From the NCBI GenBank assembly GCA_963715815.1, contig OY970278.1, forward strand, positions 1,612,001 to 1,676,000: 64,000 nt of DNA, read 5' to 3'. The stretch comes from JAFAMS01 sp963715815. GTDB lineage: Bacteria; Vulcanimicrobiota; Vulcanimicrobiia; Vulcanimicrobiales; Vulcanimicrobiaceae. Below the pieces are notes generated by a model, which had not been told where the DNA came from, made no database searches, and saw only the letters and a program-made list of their open reading frames with translations. Shown piece by piece: positions 16,606 through 24,978 of the stretch; positions within the stretch are counted from its first letter, which is position 1; each line of letters starts with the position of its first letter. The translations under genes and the position numbers were made by a program.

Positions 16606-16980
16606 ATGGCAGTAGCCGAAATCATCAATTCAATCGACACTCTAACCGTTCTCGAGCTTGCGGATCTCGTGAAGCAGCTCGAAGAGCGCTATGGCGTGAG
16701 CGCAGCCGCACCAGTTGCCGTCGCAGCAGCGGCAGGCGGCGGAGCCGCAGCAGCGGCACCGGAAGCGAAGACCGAGTTCGATGCAGTGCTGACCGAAGTC
16801 GGCCCTGAGAAGATCAAGGTCATCAAAGCGGTTCGCGAAGTCACGAGCCTCGGTCTCACGGAAGCGAAAGCATTCGTCGAGAGCGCGCCCAAGCCGGTCA
16901 AGACCGGAATTCCGAAGGACGAAGCCGAGAAGATCAAGGCTAAGCTCGAAGAAGTCGGCGCCAAGGTCGAAATAAAGTAG
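16606..16980 (+). CDS. rplL: 50S ribosomal protein L7/L12
   Basis: A 124-residue stalk protein: N-terminal dimer helix (LTVLELADLVKQLEERYGV), Ala/Gly-rich hinge at about residues 35-55, and C-terminal factor-binding domain (TEFDAVLTEVGPEKIKVIKAVREVTSLGLTEAKAFVE). An AAGGAG site precedes the ATG. It follows rplJ by 18 bp and should be made in excess of L10. Confidence 0.97.
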   Translation: MAVAEIINSIDTLTVLELADLVKQLEERYGVSAAAPVAVAAAAGGGAAAAAPEAKTEFDAVLTEVGPEKIKVIKAVREVTSLGLTEAKAFVESAPKPVKTGIPKDEAEKIKAKLEEVGAKVEIK

Positions 16981-17000
16981 CGCAAGCAAGCGCACTTTTT
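16976..17000 (+). terminator. terminator of rplJ-rplL
   Basis: AGT-(A)-GCGC, loop AAGCAA, GCGC-ACT then TTTTT. The hairpin starts inside the rplL stop codon. Confidence 0.6.
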
Positions 17001-17027
17001 GCCAAGTAATCGGGGCGCGTGAAGCCG

Positions 17028-17033
17028 TATAAT
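17028..17033 (+). promoter_or_regulatory. -10 element placed for a leaderless AraC-family transcript
   Basis: TATAAT ends six bases before the ATG at 17040, so the expected transcript start is the A of the start codon. No good -35 is seen. Confidence 0.5.
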
Positions 17034-17039
17034 GCGGAC

Positions 17040-17882
17040 ATGCGCCCCGATCCATTTACGGTCGCGCTGCGCCCCAACGAACGATTGCAATATTGGCGGC
17101 GCCGCGATCTTGGCGACGCGACGCTCATGCGAGCTCGCTACGGTCCGTTCACGTGGGAGAAGCACGTCCACGACGAGCAGGTGATCGTCATTTCGGAGGA
17201 CGGCGCCGGCGAGGTAAACACGCGTCGCGGCAGCGATGTCGGGTCACCCGGCTCGATTTGGGCGTTCATGCCCGGTGAATTTCACTTTGGACGCGTCGAA
17301 GACGGCGGACGCTGGGATTATTGCGCGCTCTATCTCGACGACGGCGTCTTGCGCGAGCTTGGCACGCATTTGGGCTTCGAGAATACGCGGCTGCTGGTTC
17401 GCCCCGGATTGCACCAGGATCCCGAACTTGCCGCGATTCTTTTGCGTGCCCACACGCTGCGCAGCGACGCGGCTGCGGAGGACGTTGCGTGGGCCGATGC
17501 GCTGGATCTACTCTTTACGCGCTACGGCGATCCGCGTCCGAGTAAACCGGTGTCGTCGATCGGCTCAGCCGGCATAAAACTGGCGCGCGAATACATCGCC
17601 GAACATTTTCGCGATGACATCGCGGTCGATGAACTCGCCGGCTTGGCAAACGTAAGCCGCTTCCATTTCATTCGCGCGTTTCGCGCGGCGTTCGGCATGC
17701 CGCCGCACGCTTACATCAATCAGGTTCGATTGCAGCACGCGCGCAAGCTCTTGCTTTCGGGGGCCAGCGCCGGTGTCGCGGCCACCGATAGCGGATTCTA
17801 CGATCAAAGCCGTCTCAGCCATCTCTTCAAGCGTGCCTATGGCGTCACGCCGGCACGGTACGCGCACCTCGCAAACCTATAG
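17040..17882 (+). CDS. AraC-family transcriptional regulator
   Basis: A 280-residue regulator. Residues 1-150 form a cupin-like sensor (HVHDEQVIVISEDGAGEV, WAFMPGEFHFGRVED). Residues 185-280 are two helix-turn-helix motifs (DELAGLANVSRFHFIRAFRAAFGMPPHAYINQVRL and GVAATDSGFYDQSRLSHLFKRAYGVTPARY). ATG 17040 is preferred over GTG 17019 because a perfect TATAAT lies between them. The effector and targets are unknown. The adjacent aminotransferase has its own -10, so control of that gene is uncertain. Confidence 0.88.
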   Translation: MRPDPFTVALRPNERLQYWRRRDLGDATLMRARYGPFTWEKHVHDEQVIVISEDGAGEVNTRRGSDVGSPGSIWAFMPGEFHFGRVEDGGRWDYCALYLDDGVLRELGTHLGFENTRLLVRPGLHQDPELAAILLRAHTLRSDAAAEDVAWADALDLLFTRYGDPRPSKPVSSIGSAGIKLAREYIAEHFRDDIAVDELAGLANVSRFHFIRAFRAAFGMPPHAYINQVRLQHARKLLLSGASAGVAATDSGFYDQSRLSHLFKRAYGVTPARYAHLANL

Positions 17883-17916
17883 CACTTTTCGCCAAGCCGC
17901 TGCGTGCGGGCACCAC

Positions 17917-17922
17917 TACAAT
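17917..17922 (+). promoter_or_regulatory. -10 element placed for a leaderless aminotransferase transcript
   Basis: TACAAT is followed by six bases and then ATG 17929, the same geometry as at 17028-17040. Confidence 0.5.
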
Positions 17923-17928
17923 GTGCTT

Positions 17929-18864
17929 ATGCAATTTCCGTACGTCTTCGTCGACGGCGAGTTCGTCACGCTCGATGCAGCGCGTCTGAGCGTTCACGCC
18001 AACGCGCTTTCCTACGGCACGGGCACATTCGAGGGCATTCGCGCCTTTTGGGACGGACGCGAGTCCCTATACATGTTGGCCGCTGCCGAGCATTACGAGC
18101 GCATGCACCGCTCGGCACGCATCTTGGGACTCAATCTTGCGTATTCGGTGCAAGAGTTGGTAAATGCGTCGGCCGAACTGCTGCGCAAGAACGATGTCCG
18201 TGACGACGCATATCTGCGTCCACTTCTCGTCTTGGGCAGCGAGACGCTGCAGGTTCGCGTGCACGACCTCGCATCGCGTCTTTCGATTGCGATTACGCCG
18301 ATGGGACTCAACTACATCAACCCCAAGGGCGTGCGCTGCATGGTCAGCAGCTGGCGGCGTACTCCGGACATGTCGCTTCCGAATCGCGCCAAAGTGACCG
18401 GCGGATACATCGGGCCGGCGATGGCAAAATCCGAAGCGCTTCGCTGCGGCGCAGATGAAGCGATTATGCTAAACATGGACGGTCACGTCGCGGAAGCATC
18501 GACCAGCAATGTCTTCGTGCGCTTCGGTAGCACGTGGTTCACGCCGCCGCCGCACGACGACATTCTCGAAGGCATCACGCGCAAGGAGCTGTTCGTTTTG
18601 ATCGATGAGGTCTTGCACGAGCATGCGGTCGAGCGTAGCATCGACCGCTCCGAGCTCTATGCGGCCGACGAGATACTGCTGTGCGGCACGGCTGCACTTG
18701 TCGTGCCCGTTACTTCGGTCGATGAGAAGCCGGTCGGAGACGGAACGGCAGGAGAACGTTCGCTCACGCTGCAGCAGACGTTGCTCGCGATCGCACGCCG
18801 GGAAGACGCACGCCACTGCGAGTGGATGGTAAAAGTTGATCTATCTCTGTCATACCGACCCTGA
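17929..18864 (+). CDS. branched-chain amino acid aminotransferase-like (class IV)
   Basis: A 311-residue fold-type IV PLP enzyme. Residues 20-42 read RLSVHANALSYGTGTFEGIRAFW; the Schiff-base Lys is in NRAKVTGGYIGPAMAKSEA near residue 160; the cofactor loop is ADEAIMLNMDGHVAEASTSNVFV; the end segment ADEILLCGTAALVVPVTSVD is family-typical. It is probably a BCAT, but D-amino acid or other class IV activities are possible since a second copy (21877-22818) exists. It overlaps the AlaX start by 29 bp. Confidence 0.82.
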   Translation: MQFPYVFVDGEFVTLDAARLSVHANALSYGTGTFEGIRAFWDGRESLYMLAAAEHYERMHRSARILGLNLAYSVQELVNASAELLRKNDVRDDAYLRPLLVLGSETLQVRVHDLASRLSIAITPMGLNYINPKGVRCMVSSWRRTPDMSLPNRAKVTGGYIGPAMAKSEALRCGADEAIMLNMDGHVAEASTSNVFVRFGSTWFTPPPHDDILEGITRKELFVLIDEVLHEHAVERSIDRSELYAADEILLCGTAALVVPVTSVDEKPVGDGTAGERSLTLQQTLLAIARREDARHCEWMVKVDLSLSYRP

Positions 18865-19551
18865 AAAATACGAGTTCGAAACGGACGCGCTTGACGCACG
18901 CGAAGGCGGTGTCAAGCTCGCCGAGTCGTGGTTGCATCCGGGTGGCGGCGGGCAGCCTGCCGATCGTGGCGTCATCGAAGGCGTTTTCGGGCGCGCCAAC
19001 ATCGGCGGCGTTGCAACCGAAGGCAGCGAAGTCTGGCATCTTGTCGATGCGGCGGTACCCGCCGGCGAACGCGTCCACGTGACGATCGACCGCAAGCACC
19101 GCGATGTCATCGCGCAGCTGCATACCGACACCCACATCCTCAACGCTCTCGTGTTTCAAGAGTTCGACGGTGCCCTCGTCTCCGGCGCGAAAATCTCCGC
19201 GGACGGAACCGCGCACATGGATTTTTCGATCTTCCCGAAGTCGATAACGACCGGTTGCGCGCGCTGGAAGGGCGGATTAACGAGGCGATTCGCGCCGGCC
19301 TGGCAGTACGCACGATGTACGTGACGATGGAGGAAGCATCGCGGTCGAAGGGATTGATTCGAAGTCTCTCCGTAGCGCCGCCGCCGACGGAAGATGGACG
19401 CTTCCGTGTCGTCGAGATTGTCGATCTCGACCGTCAGGCGTGCGGTGGTACACATCTCTCCACGACAAACCAATCGCGTGCGATTGCGATAACCAAAGTC
19501 GACAACAAAGGCCGTCGTAACCGTCGCGTGAAGATTGCGCTTGTTTCATGA
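18836..19551 (+). pseudogene. AlaX-type alanyl-tRNA editing protein, one apparent frameshift
   Basis: The first frame (TTG 18836) gives the AlaRS-like editing domain start: LHPGGGGQPADRGVIEG and the zinc motif HTDTHILNA. It leaves frame in the T5 run at about 19221-19228. The second frame continues FDLPEVDNDRLRALEGRINEAI and holds the second zinc motif QACGGTHLS. One added T would give MDFFDLPE and a product of about 238 residues. AlaX proteins hydrolyse Ser or Gly mischarged on tRNA-Ala. A homopolymer location makes sequencing error a serious possibility. Confidence 0.75.
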
Positions 19552-19838
19552 AATATTTTCTGCTGTTTTACGAAGTCGTCGACAAGTTCGCCGAGCAGCG
19601 CGAGCCGTACCGGCCCAAGCATTTGGGTTTGATTGACGATGCGCACAAACGCGGCGAGCTGCTGCTGGCGGGAGCTTACGGGGATCCGCCGAGCGGCGCG
19701 GCATTGCTGTTTCGAGCCAACTCGGCCGACGAGGTCCGGGCGTTCGCCGAAGCCGATCCGTACGTCACGAGCGGTCTCGTGAAGAGCTGGAGCGTCCACC
19801 CTTGGCACGTCGTTATTGGAGAAGGCTCCTCGCGCTGA
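19548..19838 (+). CDS. YciI-like protein
   Basis: A 96-residue dimeric alpha-beta barrel protein: MKYFLLFYEVVDKFAEQREPYRPKHLGLIDDAHKRGELLLAGAYGDP, with the conserved His near residue 25 and Asp-Pro/Phe-Ala-DP pattern (FAEADPYVTSGLVKSWSVHPWHVV). The ATG overlaps the AlaX stop. Enzymatic role unproven across the family. Confidence 0.85.
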   Translation: MKYFLLFYEVVDKFAEQREPYRPKHLGLIDDAHKRGELLLAGAYGDPPSGAALLFRANSADEVRAFAEADPYVTSGLVKSWSVHPWHVVIGEGSSR

Positions 19839-21875
19839 TTGCGCGAACCTCACGGCGAGTTGAGGTTACTCCACGGCTTAGCATTCGTCGCATTCATCGC
19901 GCTCTTCGTTCCGGCTGGACTGTTCGCGTCGGTACTCAATACTGCAAACCTGGATCGCACCTGCCCCGCCTGCGCGAACTTCTATCAGTTTGCTAACGGC
20001 GGCTGGATTGCGCACCATCCGATCCCTTCGGATAGCTCGACGGTTACGGCGTTCGACGAGCTAGCGTCTCACAATTTAGAAGTCGCGCGCCAGGTTCTGG
20101 AAGAAGCCGCCCACGATCCGATGGCGTTCGGGGACCGGCAGCGCATCGGTGACTTCTACACCGCGTGCATGAACAAAGACGCGGTCGAACGTGCCGGAAT
20201 CGGACCACTGGCTCCGCTCTTCGGACGTATCGCGACTGCGAACGATCTGCCCTCGCTCATCGACGCGCTCATCCAGCTTCACCGCCGCGAGATCGACTCG
20301 TTCTTCGAAGCGACCTCGGCGATCGATGCCAAGAACAGCGCTCGCGAGATCGCGATCATCGTACCGGACGGGCTCTCGCTCCCCGACCGCGACTTCTACA
20401 CGCGCGACGACGACAAATCGGTCGCATTGCGGGCGCAGTTCGTGCAGCACGTAGCGACCATGTTCGTGCTCGCTGGTGACGATCGATCGAAGGCTGCGAC
20501 CGAAGCGCAGAGCGTGCTCACGATCGAGACGGCAATGGCGAAGGCACAGTTGACCAACGTCGAACGGCGCGATCCGAATAACACCTATCATTTGATCAGC
20601 CGGTCCGAGCTCGCCATATTTGCACCGCACATCGACTGGAACCACTATTTCGCCGCGCGGGGCTTTCCCGCGTTTGACGCGCTCAATCTTTCGCAGGTTG
20701 CGTATCTCCAAGCGCTGGACGCACAGCTCACTTCCACGCCGCTCGACGAACTCAAGACCTACTTGCGCTGGCGAGTGCTGACCTCGTATGCACCTTGGCT
20801 GCCGAAAAGTTTTGTCGACGAAGACTTCGCGTTTGAATCAAATCTGAGTGGTGTCAAGCAACAGCCCTACCGCGTCGAGCGCTGCATCAATCTGATCGAC
20901 GCGGAGCTCGGCGATGCGCTCGGACGCGCGTGGGTCGCTCATGCGTTTCCGCCACAAGCAAAGGCCCGGGCCGAAAAGATGGTCGCGAATATCGTCGCGG
21001 CACTGCGCGATGATATTACGACCCTTCCATGGATGAGCGATGAAACGCGCCGCGCCGCGCTCGCAAAGCTGGCTGCGATGGGACGCAAGATCGGGTATCC
21101 CGATCGTTGGCACAGCTACTCGGGAGTGCTCATCGACCGGGGCTGGTTGATTGGAGACATCCAGAGCGCCGATACGTTCGATACGATGCTCGACCTCGCC
21201 AAGATCGGGAAACCGGTCGATCGCAGCGATTTCGAGATGACGCCGCAAACGGTCAACGCATATTATTCACCCCAGCGCAACGAGATTGTCTTCCCGGCCG
21301 GCGTTCTGCAGCCGCCGTTCTTTGATTTCCGATCGGATGCGGATGACGCCATGAACTACGGCAGCGTTGGGGCAATCATCGGGCATGAGCTCACGCACGG
21401 ATTCGACGATGAAGGCCGACGCTACGATGACCGCGGCAACCTTCGCGATTGGTGGACTCCGCAGGACGCGGCCGGCTTCACGATTCGTGCGCAGTGCTTC
21501 GTCGATGAGTATTCAAATTTTTCGGTCGGAGATCTGAAAGTCAACGGACCATTGGTCGAGGGCGAAGCGATCGCGGATCTCGGCGGATTGTCGATCGCGT
21601 ACCGGGCCTTCGAGCGTGCCCAAGCCTCGGAGCCGCGTGTGACGATCGATGGATTTACGCCCGAGCAGCGATTCTTTCTCGGCTTCGCACACGTATGGGC
21701 AGGTCAGACGCGCCCGGAGTCGGCGCGCACGCGTGCGCTGAACGATACGCATCCGCCAGATTTTTTCCGCGTCAACGGGACGGTCGAGAACATGCCGGAG
21801 TTCGCGGCTGCGTTTGGATGTAAAGCTACCGACGCCATGGTGCGCGACGATGTCCGGCGGTGTGGGCTTTGGTAA
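19839..21875 (+). CDS. M13 (neprilysin-like) zinc metallopeptidase
   Basis: A 678-residue exported metallopeptidase. There is an N-terminal signal or anchor (LLHGLAFVAFIALFVPAGLFA), then the M13 N-domain start CPACANFYQFANGGWIAHHPIP. The catalytic motif HELTH is at about residues 516-520 in GAIIGHELTHGFDDEGRRYD, the third zinc ligand is in EGEAIADLGG, and the C-terminus ends in the usual aromatic CxLW. TTG 19839 directly follows the YciI stop; TTG 19860 would give a neater signal peptide. A paralogue is at 31506-33566. Confidence 0.92.
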   Translation: MREPHGELRLLHGLAFVAFIALFVPAGLFASVLNTANLDRTCPACANFYQFANGGWIAHHPIPSDSSTVTAFDELASHNLEVARQVLEEAAHDPMAFGDRQRIGDFYTACMNKDAVERAGIGPLAPLFGRIATANDLPSLIDALIQLHRREIDSFFEATSAIDAKNSAREIAIIVPDGLSLPDRDFYTRDDDKSVALRAQFVQHVATMFVLAGDDRSKAATEAQSVLTIETAMAKAQLTNVERRDPNNTYHLISRSELAIFAPHIDWNHYFAARGFPAFDALNLSQVAYLQALDAQLTSTPLDELKTYLRWRVLTSYAPWLPKSFVDEDFAFESNLSGVKQQPYRVERCINLIDAELGDALGRAWVAHAFPPQAKARAEKMVANIVAALRDDITTLPWMSDETRRAALAKLAAMGRKIGYPDRWHSYSGVLIDRGWLIGDIQSADTFDTMLDLAKIGKPVDRSDFEMTPQTVNAYYSPQRNEIVFPAGVLQPPFFDFRSDADDAMNYGSVGAIIGHELTHGFDDEGRRYDDRGNLRDWWTPQDAAGFTIRAQCFVDEYSNFSVGDLKVNGPLVEGEAIADLGGLSIAYRAFERAQASEPRVTIDGFTPEQRFFLGFAHVWAGQTRPESARTRALNDTHPPDFFRVNGTVENMPEFAAAFGCKATDAMVRDDVRRCGLW

Positions 21876-21876
21876 T

Positions 21877-22818
21877 CTAAACGGGCGTTGTCCAGTCGGG
21901 GTGCTTCGGGTCTTCGCCTTCGGTTGCATGGCGGTAGGCTGCGTGAAGTTTGTCGGTGATCGGATGCGCACGCGGATAAATGTGATCGTCGACTGAGGCA
22001 ACGGCGACGAGCTCGGCGGCCGTGCCGGTCAAAAAGACTTCATCGGCCGCAAAGAGCTGCTCTTTATTGAGCGGGCCAATGTCGACGGTTAGACCGGCGT
22101 CTTGCGCGAGCGCAATCGCACTGCGACGCGTGATTCCGTCGAGCACGTCTTCGCTCGTCGGGTTCGTGCGCAGTTTGCCGTCCTTGATCAAGAAGATGTT
22201 CTCGCCGGTGCCTTCGGCGATATTTCCGCGATCGTTGAGCAGCAGCGCCTCATCGAAACCACGTTGCATTGCATCGTGCAAGGCGCGAATCGAGTTCATG
22301 TAATGGCCGCTGCCTTTGGCAGTTGACGACATCGCTTTGGACGGCGTTTTCATGACGGGTGAAATCGTCAAGCGGCATCCGGCGTCACCGCCGGGCGCAA
22401 TCGTTCCCGAAAAACCGCGCACCGCTATCATCACGTGCACGGCGTTCTTTTGAAAGAGCGGTGCGAGTGCAAACTTTCCTTCGCCGAAAAAGACGAGCGG
22501 ACGAATGTACGTCGACTTGTGGCCGCTGGCGCGGACGGTCTCGACCGTTGCCCGGCAGATCTCATCGACAGATTGCGTCATCCTTAGGCCGTACTCGGAA
22601 GCCGAGCTGAAGAGACGCTCGATGTGTTCCCGCAAGCGGAAGATCGCCGAACCCTTAGCCGTTTCGTAGGAACGAATGCCCTCGAAGACGCCGCTTCCGT
22701 AGTGCAGCGCGTGCGCGTATGGGTCGATGACGATCTCGCGTTGCTGGACGAGGTGTCCGTCGTACCAATAGGTGGTGTCGGTCGATTCGATCGAGGGAGG
22801 AGCGAGCGGGGAAGTCAT
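21877..22818 (-). CDS. ilvE: branched-chain amino acid aminotransferase
   Basis: A 313-residue class IV aminotransferase: IDPYAHALHYGSGVFEGIRSYET, IRPLVFFGEG, the PLP Lys in SSTAKGSGHYMNSIRALHDA near residue 165, RGNIAEGTGENIFLIKDG, and EVFLTGTAAELVAVASVD. The pattern is that of classic IlvE, catalysing the last step of Leu, Ile and Val synthesis. The start is 11 bp from that of the divergent nucleotidyltransferase; CATAAT on the minus strand ends 8 bases before this ATG, so the transcript is probably near-leaderless. Confidence 0.9.
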   Translation of the reverse strand: MTSPLAPPSIESTDTTYWYDGHLVQQREIVIDPYAHALHYGSGVFEGIRSYETAKGSAIFRLREHIERLFSSASEYGLRMTQSVDEICRATVETVRASGHKSTYIRPLVFFGEGKFALAPLFQKNAVHVMIAVRGFSGTIAPGGDAGCRLTISPVMKTPSKAMSSTAKGSGHYMNSIRALHDAMQRGFDEALLLNDRGNIAEGTGENIFLIKDGKLRTNPTSEDVLDGITRRSAIALAQDAGLTVDIGPLNKEQLFAADEVFLTGTAAELVAVASVDDHIYPRAHPITDKLHAAYRHATEGEDPKHPDWTTPV

Positions 22819-22829
22819 ATTGAGAGATT

Positions 22830-23387
22830 ATGCGCGACGCTACTTGCGTCGTCCTCGCAGCCGGGCTCGGCACGCGAATGGGCGGCGATAAACTCTCGAA
22901 ATCGTTTCGAGACGGGACAATTTTAGATGCGGTACTGGAGGCGTGCGCAGATTTCCCGACGGTCGTCGTCGCGTCGCCGGCTCTCGAGTTGGGAGTGTTA
23001 GGACCTAACCTTCAGATTCTGGTCAACTCGGAGCCGCAGCGCGGGATGGCGCATTCGCTGCGTCTTGCAAACGCCGTCGTCCCGGCGGAGCATCCGATCG
23101 CTGTTCTCCTCGGTGATAAACCACTTGTGAATACCGGGCTCGTCGAGCGGATGTTCGAGGAGCTGGGCGAGAACGACGTCGCGTATCCGGTGCGCGGTGG
23201 GATGCCGGGACATCCGGTCGTGTTCTCACCCTTTGCGCGCGCGCTAATCGTTGCGCTGCGCGACGGCGACACGATTCACATGGTTCGCGATCACGAAATG
23301 CTCACGCGTCATCCCGTCGAGATCGACGACGAGGGCGCGTATACTGATATCGATACGGAAGAAGACTACGGCAAACTAGGTCCGTAG
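22830..23387 (+). CDS. MobA-like NTP transferase
   Basis: A 185-residue nucleotidyltransferase starting VVLAAGLGTRMGGDKLSKSF (the GxGxRMGxxK loop), then GMAHSLRLANAVVPAEHPIAVLLGDKPLV and GHPVVFSPFARALI. This resembles MocA/MobA enzymes that attach CMP or GMP to molybdopterin. Moco genes occur at 54.8-61.6 kb, which supports but does not prove that role. The end overlaps the opposing permease gene by 22 bp. Confidence 0.78.
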   Translation: MRDATCVVLAAGLGTRMGGDKLSKSFRDGTILDAVLEACADFPTVVVASPALELGVLGPNLQILVNSEPQRGMAHSLRLANAVVPAEHPIAVLLGDKPLVNTGLVERMFEELGENDVAYPVRGGMPGHPVVFSPFARALIVALRDGDTIHMVRDHEMLTRHPVEIDDEGAYTDIDTEEDYGKLGP

Positions 23388-24166
23388 TCGCGCTTCGCAA
23401 GCGATACTAAATAAACGGCGACGCTGAGCGAGACGATCCAGAAACTACTCGGCCAATCGGTGTAGTACGCGAGCGTGATGCCAAGCCAGGCTTCGATGAG
23501 CGCGAGCAGTGCAGAAAGAACGACGCCTGCGGTAACGGACGTCGTGAAGCGCTGCGCGGCGGCAGCCGGGCCGACCATCAACGCGAATACTAGCAAGACG
23601 CCAACGATTTGTGCGGATTCCGCGGTCGTGAGCGCAACGACGGCGAGAAACAAGACCCCGTAGAGCCGCAGTGAGACGCCTTTGGCCTCGGCCAGATCCG
23701 GTTGCAAGCTCGCGAACAAGAGTGGCCGCGCGATGATCGCCATGACGATGAGGCTGACGAGCCCGAGCGCGAGCAGCGTCCAGACGGTTCGAACGTCGAC
23801 GGCCAGCACGTTTCCAAAAAGCAGCGTCGTGGCTTGCGTCGCATACGCGGTGAAGAAACTCAAGAATAGGAGGCCAAGTCCGAGTGCGAATGCGAGCACC
23901 ATTCCGATCGCGACGTCGCGCTGTGCGATCCTCTCGCCGAGGAGTCCCATTCCGATGCCGGCCAGCATCGTGACCAGTACAAGCCCCCACAACGGTGGAA
24001 CGCCGATGAGGACGGCACCCGTCGCGCCCGTGAAGCCGACGTGTGAGAGCGCATGGCCCGCAAACGTTTGTCCGCGCAGAACGAGAAAATAGCCGACGGT
24101 GCCGGCGACCAGCGCGACGATCGTCGCGGCTGCAAAGGCGTGCCGCATGAAATCATACTCAAGCAT
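23366..24166 (-). CDS. metal ABC transporter permease (ZnuB/MntB type)
   Basis: A 266-residue membrane protein of the ABC-3 family, with 7-8 helices and conserved segments FAGHALSHVGFTGATGAVLIG and VGVLLVFALMVGPAAAAQRFT. It is the inner-membrane channel of the metal importer encoded by the two upstream genes. It overlaps the ATPase gene by 8 bp. Confidence 0.9.
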   Translation of the reverse strand: MLEYDFMRHAFAAATIVALVAGTVGYFLVLRGQTFAGHALSHVGFTGATGAVLIGVPPLWGLVLVTMLAGIGMGLLGERIAQRDVAIGMVLAFALGLGLLFLSFFTAYATQATTLLFGNVLAVDVRTVWTLLALGLVSLIVMAIIARPLLFASLQPDLAEAKGVSLRLYGVLFLAVVALTTAESAQIVGVLLVFALMVGPAAAAQRFTTSVTAGVVLSALLALIEAWLGITLAYYTDWPSSFWIVSLSVAVYLVSLAKRDYGPSLP

Positions 24167-24977
24167 GTGGATGCGAATGCGGCCCGGTGTGATGTTCTTC
24201 GAGGTGGTGTCCGCCCGACATCACGAACACGCGGCCGTCGACACGCACGACGTCGATCTCCGAGCCGTACAGACGCGAGAGAACCGGCGTCGTGATGACC
24301 TCGTCGACCGTACCGAGCTCGGCTTGACCAGCGCCTAAATAAAGAACGCGGTTCATCGTGCCGATCAGCGGATTCAATTCGTGCGCGCTGAACAGGACCG
24401 TGATCTTGAGCTGCGCTTGCAGCGTCTTGACGAGCTGTACGACGTCGTCTTGATGGCGTGGGTCGAGGCTAACGAGCGGCTCGTCGAGCAGCAGCAACTT
24501 CGGCTTGCCGATGAGCGCTTGCGCCAATAGTAAGCGTTGGCGCTCGCCGCCCGAGATTTCGAAGAGCGGACGCTTCGCGAGCCCCGTTGCGGAAACGAGC
24601 TCGAGGACGCGCGCGATTTCCACTCGATCCTCGGGGCTGAGAATCGGCAAGCCTAGGTGGCCGCCGTTCACGGCGCTGGCGACGAAGTCCCAACCGCGCA
24701 AGCGCGTCTCGGCGAACGTGCGGTGCACTTGCGGCATGTAACCAACATTCGGGTTACCACGTGTCGCCGGCTCGCCGAGCACGGTGATCGTCCCACTCGC
24801 GGGCGGCACGAGCCCTAAGATCGCGCGAATCAACGTGGTCTTGCCCGAACCGTTCGGTCCGAGGAGTCCGACGAATTCGTTCGGTCCAATAGCGATGTTC
24901 ACGTTTTCGAGGACCGTACGGCTCCCGAGCACCAACCGAACATCATGAAACTCGATCGCGTTCGTTACGCTTGCCAC
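24159..24977 (-). CDS. metal ABC transporter ATPase (ZnuC/MntA type)
   Basis: An ATPase of about 272 residues: Walker A LGPNGSGKTTL, signature EISGGERQRLLLAQAL, Walker B LLLLDEPLVSLDPRHQ, switch His in FSAHELNP. The C-terminus is His-rich (GGHHLEEHHTGPHSHPHA), as often seen in zinc importers. GTG 24977 was chosen because it follows the binding-protein stop by one base; ATG 24998 is an alternative. The longer frame to 25097 is read-through of znuA. Confidence 0.9.
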   Translation of the reverse strand: MASVTNAIEFHDVRLVLGSRTVLENVNIAIGPNEFVGLLGPNGSGKTTLIRAILGLVPPASGTITVLGEPATRGNPNVGYMPQVHRTFAETRLRGWDFVASAVNGGHLGLPILSPEDRVEIARVLELVSATGLAKRPLFEISGGERQRLLLAQALIGKPKLLLLDEPLVSLDPRHQDDVVQLVKTLQAQLKITVLFSAHELNPLIGTMNRVLYLGAGQAELGTVDEVITTPVLSRLYGSEIDVVRVDGRVFVMSGGHHLEEHHTGPHSHPHA

Positions 24978-24978
24978 G

